A stretch of DNA of 41,476 nucleotides from an uncultured Bacilli bacterium. GTDB lineage: Bacteria; Bacillota_I; Bacilli_A; RF39; UBA660. Shown piece after piece: positions 31,946-40,585 of this stretch (position 1 is its first letter; every line of letters starts with the position of its first letter). A model generated the notes under the pieces. That model searched no databases, was not told the origin of the DNA, and worked only from the letters and a program-made list of their open reading frames with translations. A program made the translations under genes and the position numbers. The DNA is taken from assembly GCA_944350445.1 (NCBI GenBank), contig CALVOW010000011.1, positions 1 through 41,476 on the forward strand, in the 5' to 3' direction.

Positions 31946-34900
31946 TTACATCATAAATTCAGCTTGATCAATTACTCTCTTTGTTGCTTCTTCGTTATAT
32001 TCTGGTGGATATCCATATTCATTTAATAATCTTTTTATTTGAACTCTCATCTTGGCTTGAGTTGATTTCTTTTTAGACCAATCAACTGTTGCATATTCTT
32101 CAACTATATTTTTAAGTTTAGATGCTATCAATTTTAATGTTTCATCTTCCATAAGAAGCTTAGCTTTATCATCTGCAGTTAAAGCGTCATAAAATGCTCT
32201 TTCACGTCCTTTAAGATTATTCTTAGCTGCTTCTTCTTCATCACTTAAAATATCTTCAGAAAATGCCATTAAACCAACTATAGTCATTTCCACATCAAAT
32301 CCATCATCACTTCTGTCATTATATTTACTTAATAGATTTCTTAATCTTTCACTATATTCTTTAGATTTAACAAGATTATTCTTTCTTGTTTCTTTAATAG
32401 CTTCTGTTAATAGTCTATCTATCAATTTAATAAATACATGAGGCGGATTAGACTTTCTTAATTCTTCTATTTTTTCCTTCTTCAATAAATCCCAAATTGT
32501 TACTCCATCATCCTCACCTATTTTAGTTAACACTTTAACTTCATCGCCTTTAATAGCTTCAGCAAGAAGCTCTGCTACTTTTTCATTAACCTTTGTAAGT
32601 GATACCGGATTTTTTGAGTAATCAAGTTTCATAATGAAATGTCTTACTCCTAAATAGTAACTAATCTTGTTTTTCTCTTCAGTGGTAATCATTCCAAGAG
32701 CCATTACATAAGCACCTTTTATTATTTTTGTTATCGATAAGTATTCATTTTTTCTTTTATCATTTTCTAATACAAAATCTGTTCCTTCTTGTATTAATCT
32801 ATACTTTTGAAGTTCATTGTCTGTTTTAAAACCATCAACATTTATTTTATAGAACCACTCATCTAATATTGATAAATTTTCTTTTATCAACATATATGCA
32901 GTATTTCTTATATCTGTTAGATTTGTTTCTCTATCCCTCTTTGTATAAGTATTTAATGCTTCATCTAAATATTTTGAAATTCCAACATAATCAACAATTA
33001 ATCCCGACTCTTTACCTGGAAATACTCTATTTACTCTAGCAATTGCTTGCATCAATGTATGTTCTTTCATTGGCTTATCCAAATACATTACATCTAGATC
33101 TTGTACGTCAAATCCTGTTAGCCACATATCAACTACAATAACGATTTTAGTTTTACCATTTTTATTTTTAAAGTCTTCTGCAATCTTATCTCTTTCCTTT
33201 TTAGACATTAGAGCATTTCTCATTAATTCATCGTCTTTATTGGATTCAGTAACAATTAATTGCATTATATCTTTGTAATTAGGTCTTATTCCTAAAATCA
33301 AATTATACAAGTTATATGCTATTTTTCTAGACATACAAACAATCATTGCTTTGTCATTTAAAATACCTTTTCTAGATTCATAGTGAGTAATTATATCATT
33401 AGCAAGTAATTTTAGTCTTGATTCATCACCTAATAAAACTTCCATTCTAGACATAGAAGATTTAGACATTTCAATTAAATCAGTTTGTACGCCTTCATCT
33501 TGTAAATCTTCATAGTATTGGTCTATTTCTTTTAATTTATTATCATCCAACCATACTTTAGCTAATCTTGATTCATAGAATAGTTTTACAGTTGAACCAT
33601 CCTCTATTGACTGCGTCATATCATATGTATCTATTATATCTCCAAATATTGCAGTTGTGTCCTTATCTTTGTTTTGTACTGGAGTGCCTGTAAATCCAAT
33701 AAATGTTGCATTTGGTAACGCATCCCTCAAATATTTTTCATAGCCATATGTTGCTCTTAAATCATATTCATTGCTATCATTTTTAACCATTTTAATTTTT
33801 TCGTCTAACCCATAATGGCTTCTATGTGCCTCATCTGAAATAACGATTATATTATTTCTATTATTAGGAACTATATTATCCTTATCTATTTTTTGTAATG
33901 TCGCAAAGAAAATTCCATTTTCTTTAGTTTGTTCTATTTTCTCTAACAAATCTTTTCTACTTGTTATTTTAACTGGAGTATTTCTTAGATATTCTTTTGC
34001 ATTACTAAAAGTAGTATACAATTGATCATCTAAATCATTTCTATCTGTTAAAACAATTATTGTTGGATTGTTTAGCATAGGATCTTTCATTAATCTATAG
34101 GTTAGCATAGCCATACTAAAGCTTTTCCCTGAACCTTGAGTATGCCAAATAATTCCGGCTTTACCATCACCATTAGGTCTTAAATGTTTTTTTATTGATT
34201 GCTCAGCTTTTTTTACACCAAAATATTGGTGATATTGAGATATAATTTTAATAGGTTCTTCCTTATCTTTTTCCATAAAGAATATATTATTCTTTAATAT
34301 ATCTAATAATCTTTCTTTAGCAAAAACTCCATCAATCATAATATCTAATTTATGGGTATTATTTGAATCATATCCCATTTCACCATTAACACTTTTCCAT
34401 TCAGAATATCTTTCAAATGTACTTGTTATTGTACCAATTCTATTATTAGCCCCATCACTAATAACGCAAAAAGCATTATAATTAAAAATAGTTGGAATAT
34501 CATATCTATAACCATCATTAGTAGATGATCCACCAATTTGTTCAAATGCTTGTTCAATTGTAGCATCTTTTCTTTGCTCTATACTCTTTAATTCAAATAA
34601 AATTAAAGGTAATCCATTTATATATATCAATATATCAGGTATTCTTGTTTCTCTTCCTTCATTAAATTTAATCTGATTGGCAACCTTAAATATATTATTT
34701 TCAGCATTATTAAAATCTATTAATTTTATCAGGGGATTAGATGCACTATTATAATCTTCCACTGTAATTCCATCAATTAAATAATTATGAAACATTTTAT
34801 TTTTATCAATAAAAGATAATGCTTCTAAATATTTTACTTTATTAACAATTTCGTCAAATATTGATCTGCTAACGCCCTTATTTATTCTTTCAAGACTATC

Positions 34901-35041
34901 TCTTAGATCCTCTTCAATAATAAATTCATTAAGTTTTCTATCCTCTACCCAATAATCATCTGAATCAATATATGTATACCCTTTTTCTTTTAACAATTCA
35001 ATTATAGTCATTTCTAATTCATGTTCATTATAATTATTCAT
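31946..35041 (-). CDS. hsdR: Type I restriction enzyme R subunit
   Basis: The protein has 1031 residues. The N-terminal nuclease domain has the PD-(D/E)xK-like RIPDILIYINGLPLILFELKS (about 135-155). The SF2 translocase has Walker A HTQGSGKS (about 300), motif II SDEAHRSHYG (about 400), TGTPVQNKD and motif VI VMYLDKPM..QAIARVNR. The C-terminal part interacts with HsdM and HsdS. It cuts DNA away from unmethylated sites. It is on the same strand as hsdM and hsdS but separated from them by the shufflon and recombinase, and has its own extended -10 promoter. Confidence 0.96.
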   Translation of the reverse strand: MNNYNEHELEMTIIELLKEKGYTYIDSDDYWVEDRKLNEFIIEEDLRDSLERINKGVSRSIFDEIVNKVKYLEALSFIDKNKMFHNYLIDGITVEDYNSASNPLIKLIDFNNAENNIFKVANQIKFNEGRETRIPDILIYINGLPLILFELKSIEQRKDATIEQAFEQIGGSSTNDGYRYDIPTIFNYNAFCVISDGANNRIGTITSTFERYSEWKSVNGEMGYDSNNTHKLDIMIDGVFAKERLLDILKNNIFFMEKDKEEPIKIISQYHQYFGVKKAEQSIKKHLRPNGDGKAGIIWHTQGSGKSFSMAMLTYRLMKDPMLNNPTIIVLTDRNDLDDQLYTTFSNAKEYLRNTPVKITSRKDLLEKIEQTKENGIFFATLQKIDKDNIVPNNRNNIIVISDEAHRSHYGLDEKIKMVKNDSNEYDLRATYGYEKYLRDALPNATFIGFTGTPVQNKDKDTTAIFGDIIDTYDMTQSIEDGSTVKLFYESRLAKVWLDDNKLKEIDQYYEDLQDEGVQTDLIEMSKSSMSRMEVLLGDESRLKLLANDIITHYESRKGILNDKAMIVCMSRKIAYNLYNLILGIRPNYKDIMQLIVTESNKDDELMRNALMSKKERDKIAEDFKNKNGKTKIVIVVDMWLTGFDVQDLDVMYLDKPMKEHTLMQAIARVNRVFPGKESGLIVDYVGISKYLDEALNTYTKRDRETNLTDIRNTAYMLIKENLSILDEWFYKINVDGFKTDNELQKYRLIQEGTDFVLENDKRKNEYLSITKIIKGAYVMALGMITTEEKNKISYYLGVRHFIMKLDYSKNPVSLTKVNEKVAELLAEAIKGDEVKVLTKIGEDDGVTIWDLLKKEKIEELRKSNPPHVFIKLIDRLLTEAIKETRKNNLVKSKEYSERLRNLLSKYNDRSDDGFDVEMTIVGLMAFSEDILSDEEEAAKNNLKGRERAFYDALTADDKAKLLMEDETLKLIASKLKNIVEEYATVDWSKKKSTQAKMRVQIKRLLNEYGYPPEYNEEATKRVIDQAEFMM

Positions 35042-35083
35042 ACTATCTACCTCTTACCACAATTAAAGAACTCTTATAATACT

Positions 35084-35092
35084 ATTATAGCA
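35084..35092 (-). promoter_or_regulatory. Extended -10 promoter of hsdR
   Basis: On the minus strand TGCTATAAT lies about 45 bases before the hsdR start codon. No good -35 box is seen, and the TG motif may compensate. Confidence 0.5.
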
Positions 35093-35115
35093 TATTTTTA
35101 CGTTTTTACCGTACA

Positions 35116-35142
35116 ATAGTTGATATTATAGGAAGTATTGAT
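35116..35142 (+). repeat. Inversion site C, plus-strand copy
   Basis: These 27 bases are identical to the reverse complement of 37175-37201. With one mismatch the match extends 12 bases further (35116-35154 versus 37163-37201). It marks the start of the silent C-terminal hsdS cassette and encodes its VDIIGSID residues. The 14-bp core ATAGTTGATATTAT is shared by all three copies. Confidence 0.9.
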
Positions 35143-35688
35143 AATAAAATTGAAAAAAATTATAAAATAATTAGTAATTTATTAAAATTAGGTGACTTAA
35201 TACAATTAAAATCAAACTGCAAATTAATAGACTGTAATGCATTAAAATTTAATTATGGCAAATCAATACCAAAAAATAATAGAAATAGTGGGAAGTTTAA
35301 ATTATTTTCATCAAATGGTATTACAGACACAATAAACGAATCTAATTCACATGGTTGTAGTATTATTTTTGGATGTAGAGGAACTATTGGAACTGTTTCA
35401 TATAGTTATGACGATTGTTTTGTCCTTAATACTGCTATGTATATTAATTGTGATGAAAAAGATATTGGAAAATTGTTTTTTGCTATTAGACAAAAGAAAG
35501 GGTTTGTTGATTGTGCAACAGGGGCTGTTCAGTTGCAAATTACTATTAATGAAATTAATAAAGAAAGAATAAAAATTTCAAATAACGATGATTTGAACAT
35601 TATACTTAGATTCATAAATAATATTTATATGGAAAACGAAAAATTAAAAGATTTAAAGCAAAATTATCTATTGAAGTTTTTTCAATAG
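35119..35688 (+). pseudogene. hsdS: Silent hsdS cassette, C-terminal half (second target recognition domain)
   Basis: From VDIIGSIDNKIEKN to the stop TAG the frame is open for 189 codons and has no start codon of its own at the boundary. It encodes the second half of a type I specificity subunit: the central conserved helix, a second recognition domain with a different sequence from that of the intact gene, and the terminal helix NEKLKDLKQNYLLKFFQ. It is in the opposite orientation to the intact hsdS. Inversion between 35116-35142 and 37175-37201 would place it behind the expressed N-terminal half. It is therefore a stored cassette and not decay. Confidence 0.88.
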
Positions 35689-35724
35689 ATTTTTTTTATT
35701 AAAATATTCTCCTGGAGGTGAATT

Positions 35725-36528
35725 ATGGACAATAATTTCTTACAGGAATTAAAAAGAGATGGATTATCTAACAATACCATTGCTTCTTATACCATTACTT
35801 TAAAACAATATTTTCTTATATTTGATGATATTAATGAAACTAATCTTTTAACATATAAAGGCTATTTGATAGAAAACTATAAGGCTAAAAGTGTTAATTT
35901 AAAAATTCAAGCAATTAATAGATATTTAGACTATATTAATTTAGGATCATTAAAACTTAAATTTGTTAGAATTCAAAAAAAGAGTTTTCTTGAAAATGTT
36001 ATAAGTTATGGAGATTATTTATTTTTTATTAATAAATTAAAAGAAGATAATAATATGATGTGGTATTTTATTGTTCGATTTCTTGGAGCAACAGGAGCAA
36101 GAGTAAGCGAATTGATTAAATTTAAAGTTGAACATATAAATATTGGCTATGTAGATTTATATAGCAAGGGTGGAAAAATAAGAAGAATATATATACCTAA
36201 AAATTTAAAAATGGATGCTTTACAATGGTTATCTTCTATAAACAAGACATCAGGATATTTATTTGTTAATAGAAATGGTATTCAAATTACAACAAGAGGA
36301 TTAGCTCATCAATTAAAAGAAAATGCAAAAAGATATAATTTAGATTTAAATAAAATATACCCTCATTCTTTTCGACATATGTATGCCAAGTGTTTTTTAG
36401 AACATAATAAAGATATAGCTTTATTGGCCGATTTAATGGGACATGAAAGTATAGAAACAACAAGAATATATCTTAGGAGGACAAGCGAAGAACAACAAAA
36501 AATAGTGGACAAAATAGTTACTTGGTAA
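35725..36528 (+). CDS. Tyrosine recombinase, probable hsdS invertase
   Basis: The protein has 267 residues. The N-terminal SAM-like core-binding domain (about 5-85) is followed by the catalytic domain with all family residues: R126 (ATGARVSEL), K151 (GGKIRR), H214 and R217 (HSFRHMY), H240 (MGHESIETTR) and nucleophile Y249. The size is that of Xer-like and CreX/PsrA-type recombinases that invert hsdS genes. It lies between the intact hsdS and the silent C cassette, inside one of the invertible segments, so it would flip with it. The start follows GGAGG. Confidence 0.93.
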   Translation: MDNNFLQELKRDGLSNNTIASYTITLKQYFLIFDDINETNLLTYKGYLIENYKAKSVNLKIQAINRYLDYINLGSLKLKFVRIQKKSFLENVISYGDYLFFINKLKEDNNMMWYFIVRFLGATGARVSELIKFKVEHINIGYVDLYSKGGKIRRIYIPKNLKMDALQWLSSINKTSGYLFVNRNGIQITTRGLAHQLKENAKRYNLDLNKIYPHSFRHMYAKCFLEHNKDIALLADLMGHESIETTRIYLRRTSEEQQKIVDKIVTW

Positions 36529-36530
36529 TA

Positions 36531-36563
36531 AAAAAATCTTTAGGTTAACTAAAGAATTTTTTT
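36531..36563. terminator. Bidirectional terminator between the recombinase and hsdS
   Basis: The stem CTTTAG/CTAAAG (36538-36543 and 36549-36554) is flanked by an A-run and a T-run, so it works for both convergent genes. Confidence 0.8.
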
Positions 36564-37675
36564 AAATACAGGTCTTTTAAATCTCTTAACTTCTTATTTT
36601 CTTCTTTTATATTTAATATATATTCAATCATTTTATGATGACGATTTTGAAAATTAGCTAAAACTATACTATCTGGAATTTTAATATACATGTTATTTAA
36701 ATTTTCTTCGCTTACAGATGCTCTTGTTGAAGCAATACTTGAATTTGATAAGTATTTTTCAACATCTTCTTGAGAGAAAAATTCTCTAATATATTCTTGA
36801 AGATTTTCATCAACCGGTTGAATTTTTGCTAAAGCAACATTATAAGCACCATCAATTCCAAATCTTACTTTACCTGCTTCCCCATATTTATCCATCATAA
36901 TATCATATCTTGAGCAAAGCTTATTCTTTTTTGACTCTTTAATATAAGTTAAATGTCCTTCTGAATTATAATCTCTATTTTGTATAAATCTCACATATCC
37001 TGATTTGTTTTCATAAATATGTTCTGATTTTGGTGGCTGTGATCCACCTAAAAATTTCACTATATCTAATATCTTTGTTTCATCTTTATTGATATTTGCA
37101 TAGATTTTTTTGAAATCTAAATGTTTATAATTTAAAAATTTATTGATTATTTTATTGTTGTATTCAATTTTATCATCAATACTTCCTATAATATCAACTA
37201 TGTGTTGTTGCGCGGCTTTATCCTCACTATAATTAATCAGTTCAAAATTTTCAAAATCTTTTTTAGAAATGCCAAAAACTGTGCTACCTAACAACAACGA
37301 TTGTAATCTCTTAATATTACAAGAATTTTGTAAATAATAAAATAAATATTTAAGATTACCGCCTTTTGATTTGATAGCTAAAGTATGTGTTCCATTTATA
37401 TATGAAGTTCCATCATATTCTATATATGTAGGATGACCATAATCTGAAACAGTTTCTGTTACATCTGGAATAATAATTGCATCCTCTCTTAAAATAATTT
37501 CATTTTTTACATCTTTTGAAAAAGAATTAATAATATTAGAAGATTTTATAAATCTAAAACTATAGTTTTTATATATATCTCCATAATGAACACATTTAAT
37601 TCCATTATCGTCTATAAAAAATTCTCTAGATGTTGTTGTTGATTTTTGTATTTCATATAAATTTGATAATTTCAT
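36545..37675 (-). CDS. hsdS: Type I restriction-modification specificity subunit, the currently intact form
   Basis: The protein has 376 residues. Recognition domain 1 is at about 1-150, the central conserved helix begins at HIVDIIGSIDDKIEYNNKI (about 158-176), recognition domain 2 is at about 195-345, and the terminal helix ends EENKKLRDLKDLYLKKFF. HsdS chooses the DNA target for both methylation and cleavage. The start follows AGGTGATAAA. An inversion site lies exactly at the domain boundary (37163-37206). It is downstream of hsdM on the same strand, with the inverted N cassette between them. Confidence 0.94.
   Translation of the reverse strand: MKLSNLYEIQKSTTTSREFFIDDNGIKCVHYGDIYKNYSFRFIKSSNIINSFSKDVKNEIILREDAIIIPDVTETVSDYGHPTYIEYDGTSYINGTHTLAIKSKGGNLKYLFYYLQNSCNIKRLQSLLLGSTVFGISKKDFENFELINYSEDKAAQQHIVDIIGSIDDKIEYNNKIINKFLNYKHLDFKKIYANINKDETKILDIVKFLGGSQPPKSEHIYENKSGYVRFIQNRDYNSEGHLTYIKESKKNKLCSRYDIMMDKYGEAGKVRFGIDGAYNVALAKIQPVDENLQEYIREFFSQEDVEKYLSNSSIASTRASVSEENLNNMYIKIPDSIVLANFQNRHHKMIEYILNIKEENKKLRDLKDLYLKKFFS
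37163..37206 (-). repeat. Inversion site inside the intact hsdS (serves both inversions)
   Basis: The part 37175-37201 is the inverse of 35116-35142 (27 bp perfect). The part 37188-37206 is the inverse of 38139-38157 (19 bp perfect, AACACATAGTTGATATTAT). The two matches overlap on the 14-bp core. The site encodes the conserved HIVDIIGSID helix between the two recognition domains. Confidence 0.92.
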
Positions 37676-37686
37676 TTTATCACCTA

Positions 37687-37697
37687 CTTTCTGAAAG
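37687..37697. repeat. Small palindrome between the divergent hsdS N halves
   Basis: CTTTCTGAAAG is palindromic around its central base and lies in the 33 bases between the start codons at 37675 and 37709. Each side carries its own ribosome binding site, AGGTGA on minus and GGAG on plus, so each N half keeps a working start when flipped. Confidence 0.45.
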
Positions 37698-37708
37698 GAG
37701 TTTATATT

Positions 37709-38170
37709 ATGACATACTTACTAAAAGACTTAGTGCATTATTCAAATAGCAAAGTTAATTATGATAAACTTGCTGATTATAATTATATTTCAACAGAAAA
37801 CATGCTTCCAAATTTTGGAGGAATAACTAAATCATCATATGTCCCAAAGGAAGGCAAAAGTGTATCTTTTAATAAAGGAGATATCCTTTTATCAAATATT
37901 AGGCCTTACTTCAAAAAACTATACTATGCAAAATTTGATGGTGGTTGTTCCAATGATGTTTTATGCTTTAAAATATCTGACGAGAAATTAGTTAACGGCA
38001 AGTATTTATACTATGCATTATCAACAAACAGATTTATTGATTATGTTGTTTCAACCTCTAAAGGAACAAAAATGCCAAGAGGTGATAAAAATGCAATAAT
38101 GCAATACACCATATCAATACATGATATAAAAACTCAAGAACACATAGTTGATATTATTACTTGGAAATAA
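37709..38170 (+). pseudogene. hsdS: Silent hsdS cassette, N-terminal half (first target recognition domain)
   Basis: The fragment starts with its own ATG behind AAAGGAG and encodes a complete first recognition domain whose sequence differs from that of the intact gene. It reaches EHIVDII and then runs out of homology at the inversion site, ending a few codons later (TWK, stop) in the 3' end of hsdM. It is inverted relative to hsdM. Inversion between 37188-37206 and 38139-38157 would join it in frame to the C-terminal half of the intact gene and place the current N half here. Confidence 0.9.
38139..38157 (+). repeat. Inversion site N, plus-strand copy
   Basis: AACACATAGTTGATATTAT is identical to the reverse complement of 37188-37206. 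Its last base is the last base of the hsdM stop codon, so hsdM is not altered by inversion. Confidence 0.9.
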
Positions 38171-39632
38171 TATTTAATATTTTCTCAGACAATTCTTTAT
38201 TCTTATTTAAAAGATCTTTTAACTCAGTTGAAACTTTACTAATCTCTTCACTTAATTCTTCTTCGGATAAGGAATCAGTTTCACATACTCCAACATATCT
38301 CCCAGCAACTAAAGAGTAATCATTTTTTCTTACTTCATCAATAGTTGCAGAATAACACAATCCTTCTATGTTTGAATAACCATTTCCTGTTAACCAATTA
38401 TGATAAATATTAGATGTTTCAATTATTTCTTCTTTTGATATTTCCCTAATTTTTCTATCTAATAAATTTCCTTTATCTCTCATGTCAATGAATAGAATTT
38501 CATTATTTTTCTTTTTGTCTTTTCTTAAAAACCATAGTGCTACAGGTATACCTGTTGTTGAAAACAATTTATCTGGTAAAGTAATAATACAATCTACTAG
38601 ATCATCTTCAATTATACCTTTTCTTATATTGTATTCTTGTTTTGATGAAGTTGATAAGCTTCCATTTGCAAGAACAAATCCTGCTACTCCTTTTGGAGAT
38701 AATTTGGATATCATATGTTGAATCCATGCATAATTGGCATTACCTGCCGGTGGAATATCATATTTCCATCTTGGATCTTCTAACAATTGTGGTTGACCAT
38801 AATCTTTGATATTAAATGGAGGATTGGCTAATATATAATCTGCTCTTAATGCTTTATGCTTATCATTATGGAAAGTATCTGCATTAGAATCACCTAAATC
38901 TGCATCAATACCACGAATAACTAAGTTCATTTTTGCTAATCTCCACGTTGTAGCATTTAATTCTTGACCATATACAGATATTGAATCTACATTACCTTGA
39001 TGCTCTTTTACAAAGTTAGCTGATTGAACAAACATACCTCCTGAGCCACAACATGGATCATATACCTTACCAGAATATGGTTCAATCATGTTTACTAATA
39101 ATTCTACAACACATCTAGGTGTATAGAATTCTCCACCCTTTTGTCCTAGATTACGTGCAAACTTTCCTAAAAAGTATTCATACACTTGACCAATAAAATC
39201 ACCTGTAGAATCTTTTAAGTCCAATTTATTGGTGAATAAATCTATCAATTCTCCAAGCCTTCTTTGATCAACTTCTAATTTTGAATATGTTTTTGGCAAA
39301 ATATTCTTTAATTCTGAGTTTTCTTTTTCTATTTCTATAAAGGCTTCATCTAACACCTTACCTAATTCTTCACTATTAGAATATTTTGAAATATATTCCC
39401 ATCTAGATTTTTCTGGTATCCAGAACACCATATTTTGAATATATTCATCCTTATCATTTTCATATCCTTTGCCTTCTTTCAAAAGTTCTTGATATCTAAC
39501 ATTAAATTTATCTGATAAGTATTTTAAAAAGATTAATCCAAGTACAACATGCATATAATCTGCTGCTGATAATCCACCTCTAAGCTTATTTGCTGAATCC
39601 CATAAAATACTTTCTAATTTATCATTATCCAT
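38157..39632 (-). CDS. hsdM: Type I DNA adenine methyltransferase (M subunit)
   Basis: The protein has 491 residues. The N-terminal helical HsdM_N domain (about 5-135) is followed by the N6-adenine methylase domain with the SAM motif DPCCGSGG (192-199) and the catalytic NPPF (270-273), and a C-terminal helical tail. It methylates the site selected by HsdS. A TATAAT box lies about 55 bases upstream. The gene ends exactly at an inversion site and overlaps the silent N cassette by 14 bases. Confidence 0.97.
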   Translation of the reverse strand: MDNDKLESILWDSANKLRGGLSAADYMHVVLGLIFLKYLSDKFNVRYQELLKEGKGYENDKDEYIQNMVFWIPEKSRWEYISKYSNSEELGKVLDEAFIEIEKENSELKNILPKTYSKLEVDQRRLGELIDLFTNKLDLKDSTGDFIGQVYEYFLGKFARNLGQKGGEFYTPRCVVELLVNMIEPYSGKVYDPCCGSGGMFVQSANFVKEHQGNVDSISVYGQELNATTWRLAKMNLVIRGIDADLGDSNADTFHNDKHKALRADYILANPPFNIKDYGQPQLLEDPRWKYDIPPAGNANYAWIQHMISKLSPKGVAGFVLANGSLSTSSKQEYNIRKGIIEDDLVDCIITLPDKLFSTTGIPVALWFLRKDKKKNNEILFIDMRDKGNLLDRKIREISKEEIIETSNIYHNWLTGNGYSNIEGLCYSATIDEVRKNDYSLVAGRYVGVCETDSLSEEELSEEISKVSTELKDLLNKNKELSEKILNIISK

Positions 39633-39675
39633 AATCTACCTTCTTTCATAGAATCTTACACATTTCAATTATAAC

Positions 39676-39737
39676 ATACAATTTGACAAAATTTGATATT
39701 TTACGCCCAATTCTTAGCAGAAATTACCAAATTGTAT
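39676..39737. promoter_or_regulatory. 10-bp inverted repeat in the hsdM upstream region
   Basis: ATACAATTTG (39676-39685) and CAAATTGTAT (39728-39737) are perfect inverses 42 bases apart, between divergent hsdM and the gene at 39797. The left arm overlaps the hsdM -10 region. Together they could bind a regulator or form a loop. This is inference. Confidence 0.45.
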
Positions 39738-39796
39738 CAATAATCTTGACTAATTTTCAATTTTAAGTGATTAATACAAGGAATTGGAGGAATTGT

Positions 39797-40183
39797 ATGA
39801 TTAGAAAATGTACTGATGAGGATATTTCTGACGAAGAATTAAAAAACGTTATAAATCCTTTTTATGATAATTATCATAAGTATATTATTACTTATGTTAT
39901 GCCTGAAGTAATTGCATTTTATATTGCTAGTTCTTTTAGTAGGAATGCTATGTGGGAAGCCACATTTTATCAACATTATAATTCGGCTAAAGATATATTT
40001 AATGTTAGTGATGATGAAAATTATAAAAGTATTAAAACTGAAGTAATCAAACTATTAAGAATGAAGTATTCTTTAGAAATTATTAGTGAAGATCCATTAG
40101 AACTAAAAAAATCGAGTATTAGTTTTTATTCTAATACCCTTTTTGTTTTCCAAAAAACTCACGGAAAATTTAAGTTTGTGTAA
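39797..40183 (+). CDS. Small protein of unknown function next to hsdM
   Basis: The protein has 128 residues from the ATG at 39797, which has GGAGG six bases upstream. A longer start at 39767 lacks this. It is mixed alpha/beta, with a hydrophobic stretch at about 30-50 that is short for a membrane helix. No family is recognised and no HTH is evident. It is divergent from hsdM and converges on the phage-like genes, and might belong to either module. Confidence 0.65.
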   Translation: MIRKCTDEDISDEELKNVINPFYDNYHKYIITYVMPEVIAFYIASSFSRNAMWEATFYQHYNSAKDIFNVSDDENYKSIKTEVIKLLRMKYSLEIISEDPLELKKSSISFYSNTLFVFQKTHGKFKFV

Positions 40184-40188
40184 ATATA

Positions 40189-40234
40189 GGTAGGCTGTGG
40201 GTGTGGAAAAAATTAAATTTTTGGATTACCTACC
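40189..40234. terminator. Stem-loop between the convergent gene pair
   Basis: GGTAGG (40189-40194) can pair with CCTACC (40229-40234) around a 34-base loop that contains a second AT-rich pairing (AAAAATT/AATTTTT). It overlaps the HNH stop codon. Terminator function is plausible but the shape is not classical. Confidence 0.4.
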
Positions 40235-40585
40235 CTCCGGGGGGACTTCTAATAATTCATATAATTCTGCTTTTGTTATTATTCCTTTTTCTGCTTGTTC
40301 ATGATGCATTCTACATAGTGTAATTAAATTATTACTATCAAGCTTTTTATTATAATCTTTTGCTATTGGTATGATGTGATGTACTTGCAAGTTATCATAA
40401 GTGTATATATTATCTTTTAAACATAACTGGCATAGATATTTATCTCTTTTCTTTATTTGATTCCTTTTCTTGATCCAAGCATTAGTATTTCTAAAATGAC
40501 TCTCTTTGGTATTTTTCTTATATACTCTTTTACACATTTTATCTTCAGGGTGGATTCTACCACAAACTGAACATGATCTATACAT
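40226..40585 (-). CDS. HNH endonuclease, phage type
   Basis: The protein has 119 residues. Two CxxC pairs (CSVC near the N-terminus and CQLC at about 51-54) bind zinc, and the HNH core is LQVHHIIPI, LDSNNLITLC and HHEQAE. Small HNH proteins of this kind usually precede the terminase genes in tailed phages and help packaging. Here the next gene on the same strand is not a terminase. The start codon overlaps the stop of the preceding gene (TAATG). Confidence 0.9.
   Translation of the reverse strand: MYRSCSVCGRIHPEDKMCKRVYKKNTKESHFRNTNAWIKKRNQIKKRDKYLCQLCLKDNIYTYDNLQVHHIIPIAKDYNKKLDSNNLITLCRMHHEQAEKGIITKAELYELLEVPPEGR

Noticed and set aside
35351..35572. Alternative plus-strand frame over the silent C-terminal hsdS cassette
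   Set aside because: The cassette frame (35119-35688) gives clear hsdS sequence with the conserved helices, whereas this one does not.
36518..36525. TTACTTGG at the recombinase 3' end, also found beside the inversion site at 38157-38164
   Set aside because: Only 8 bp match and the 14-bp core is absent, so I do not count it as a fourth inversion site.
37709..38170. Silent N cassette as an independent functional half-HsdS protein
   Set aside because: It lacks the central and terminal conserved helices and has no promoter on its strand in this orientation. It is better explained as a stored cassette.
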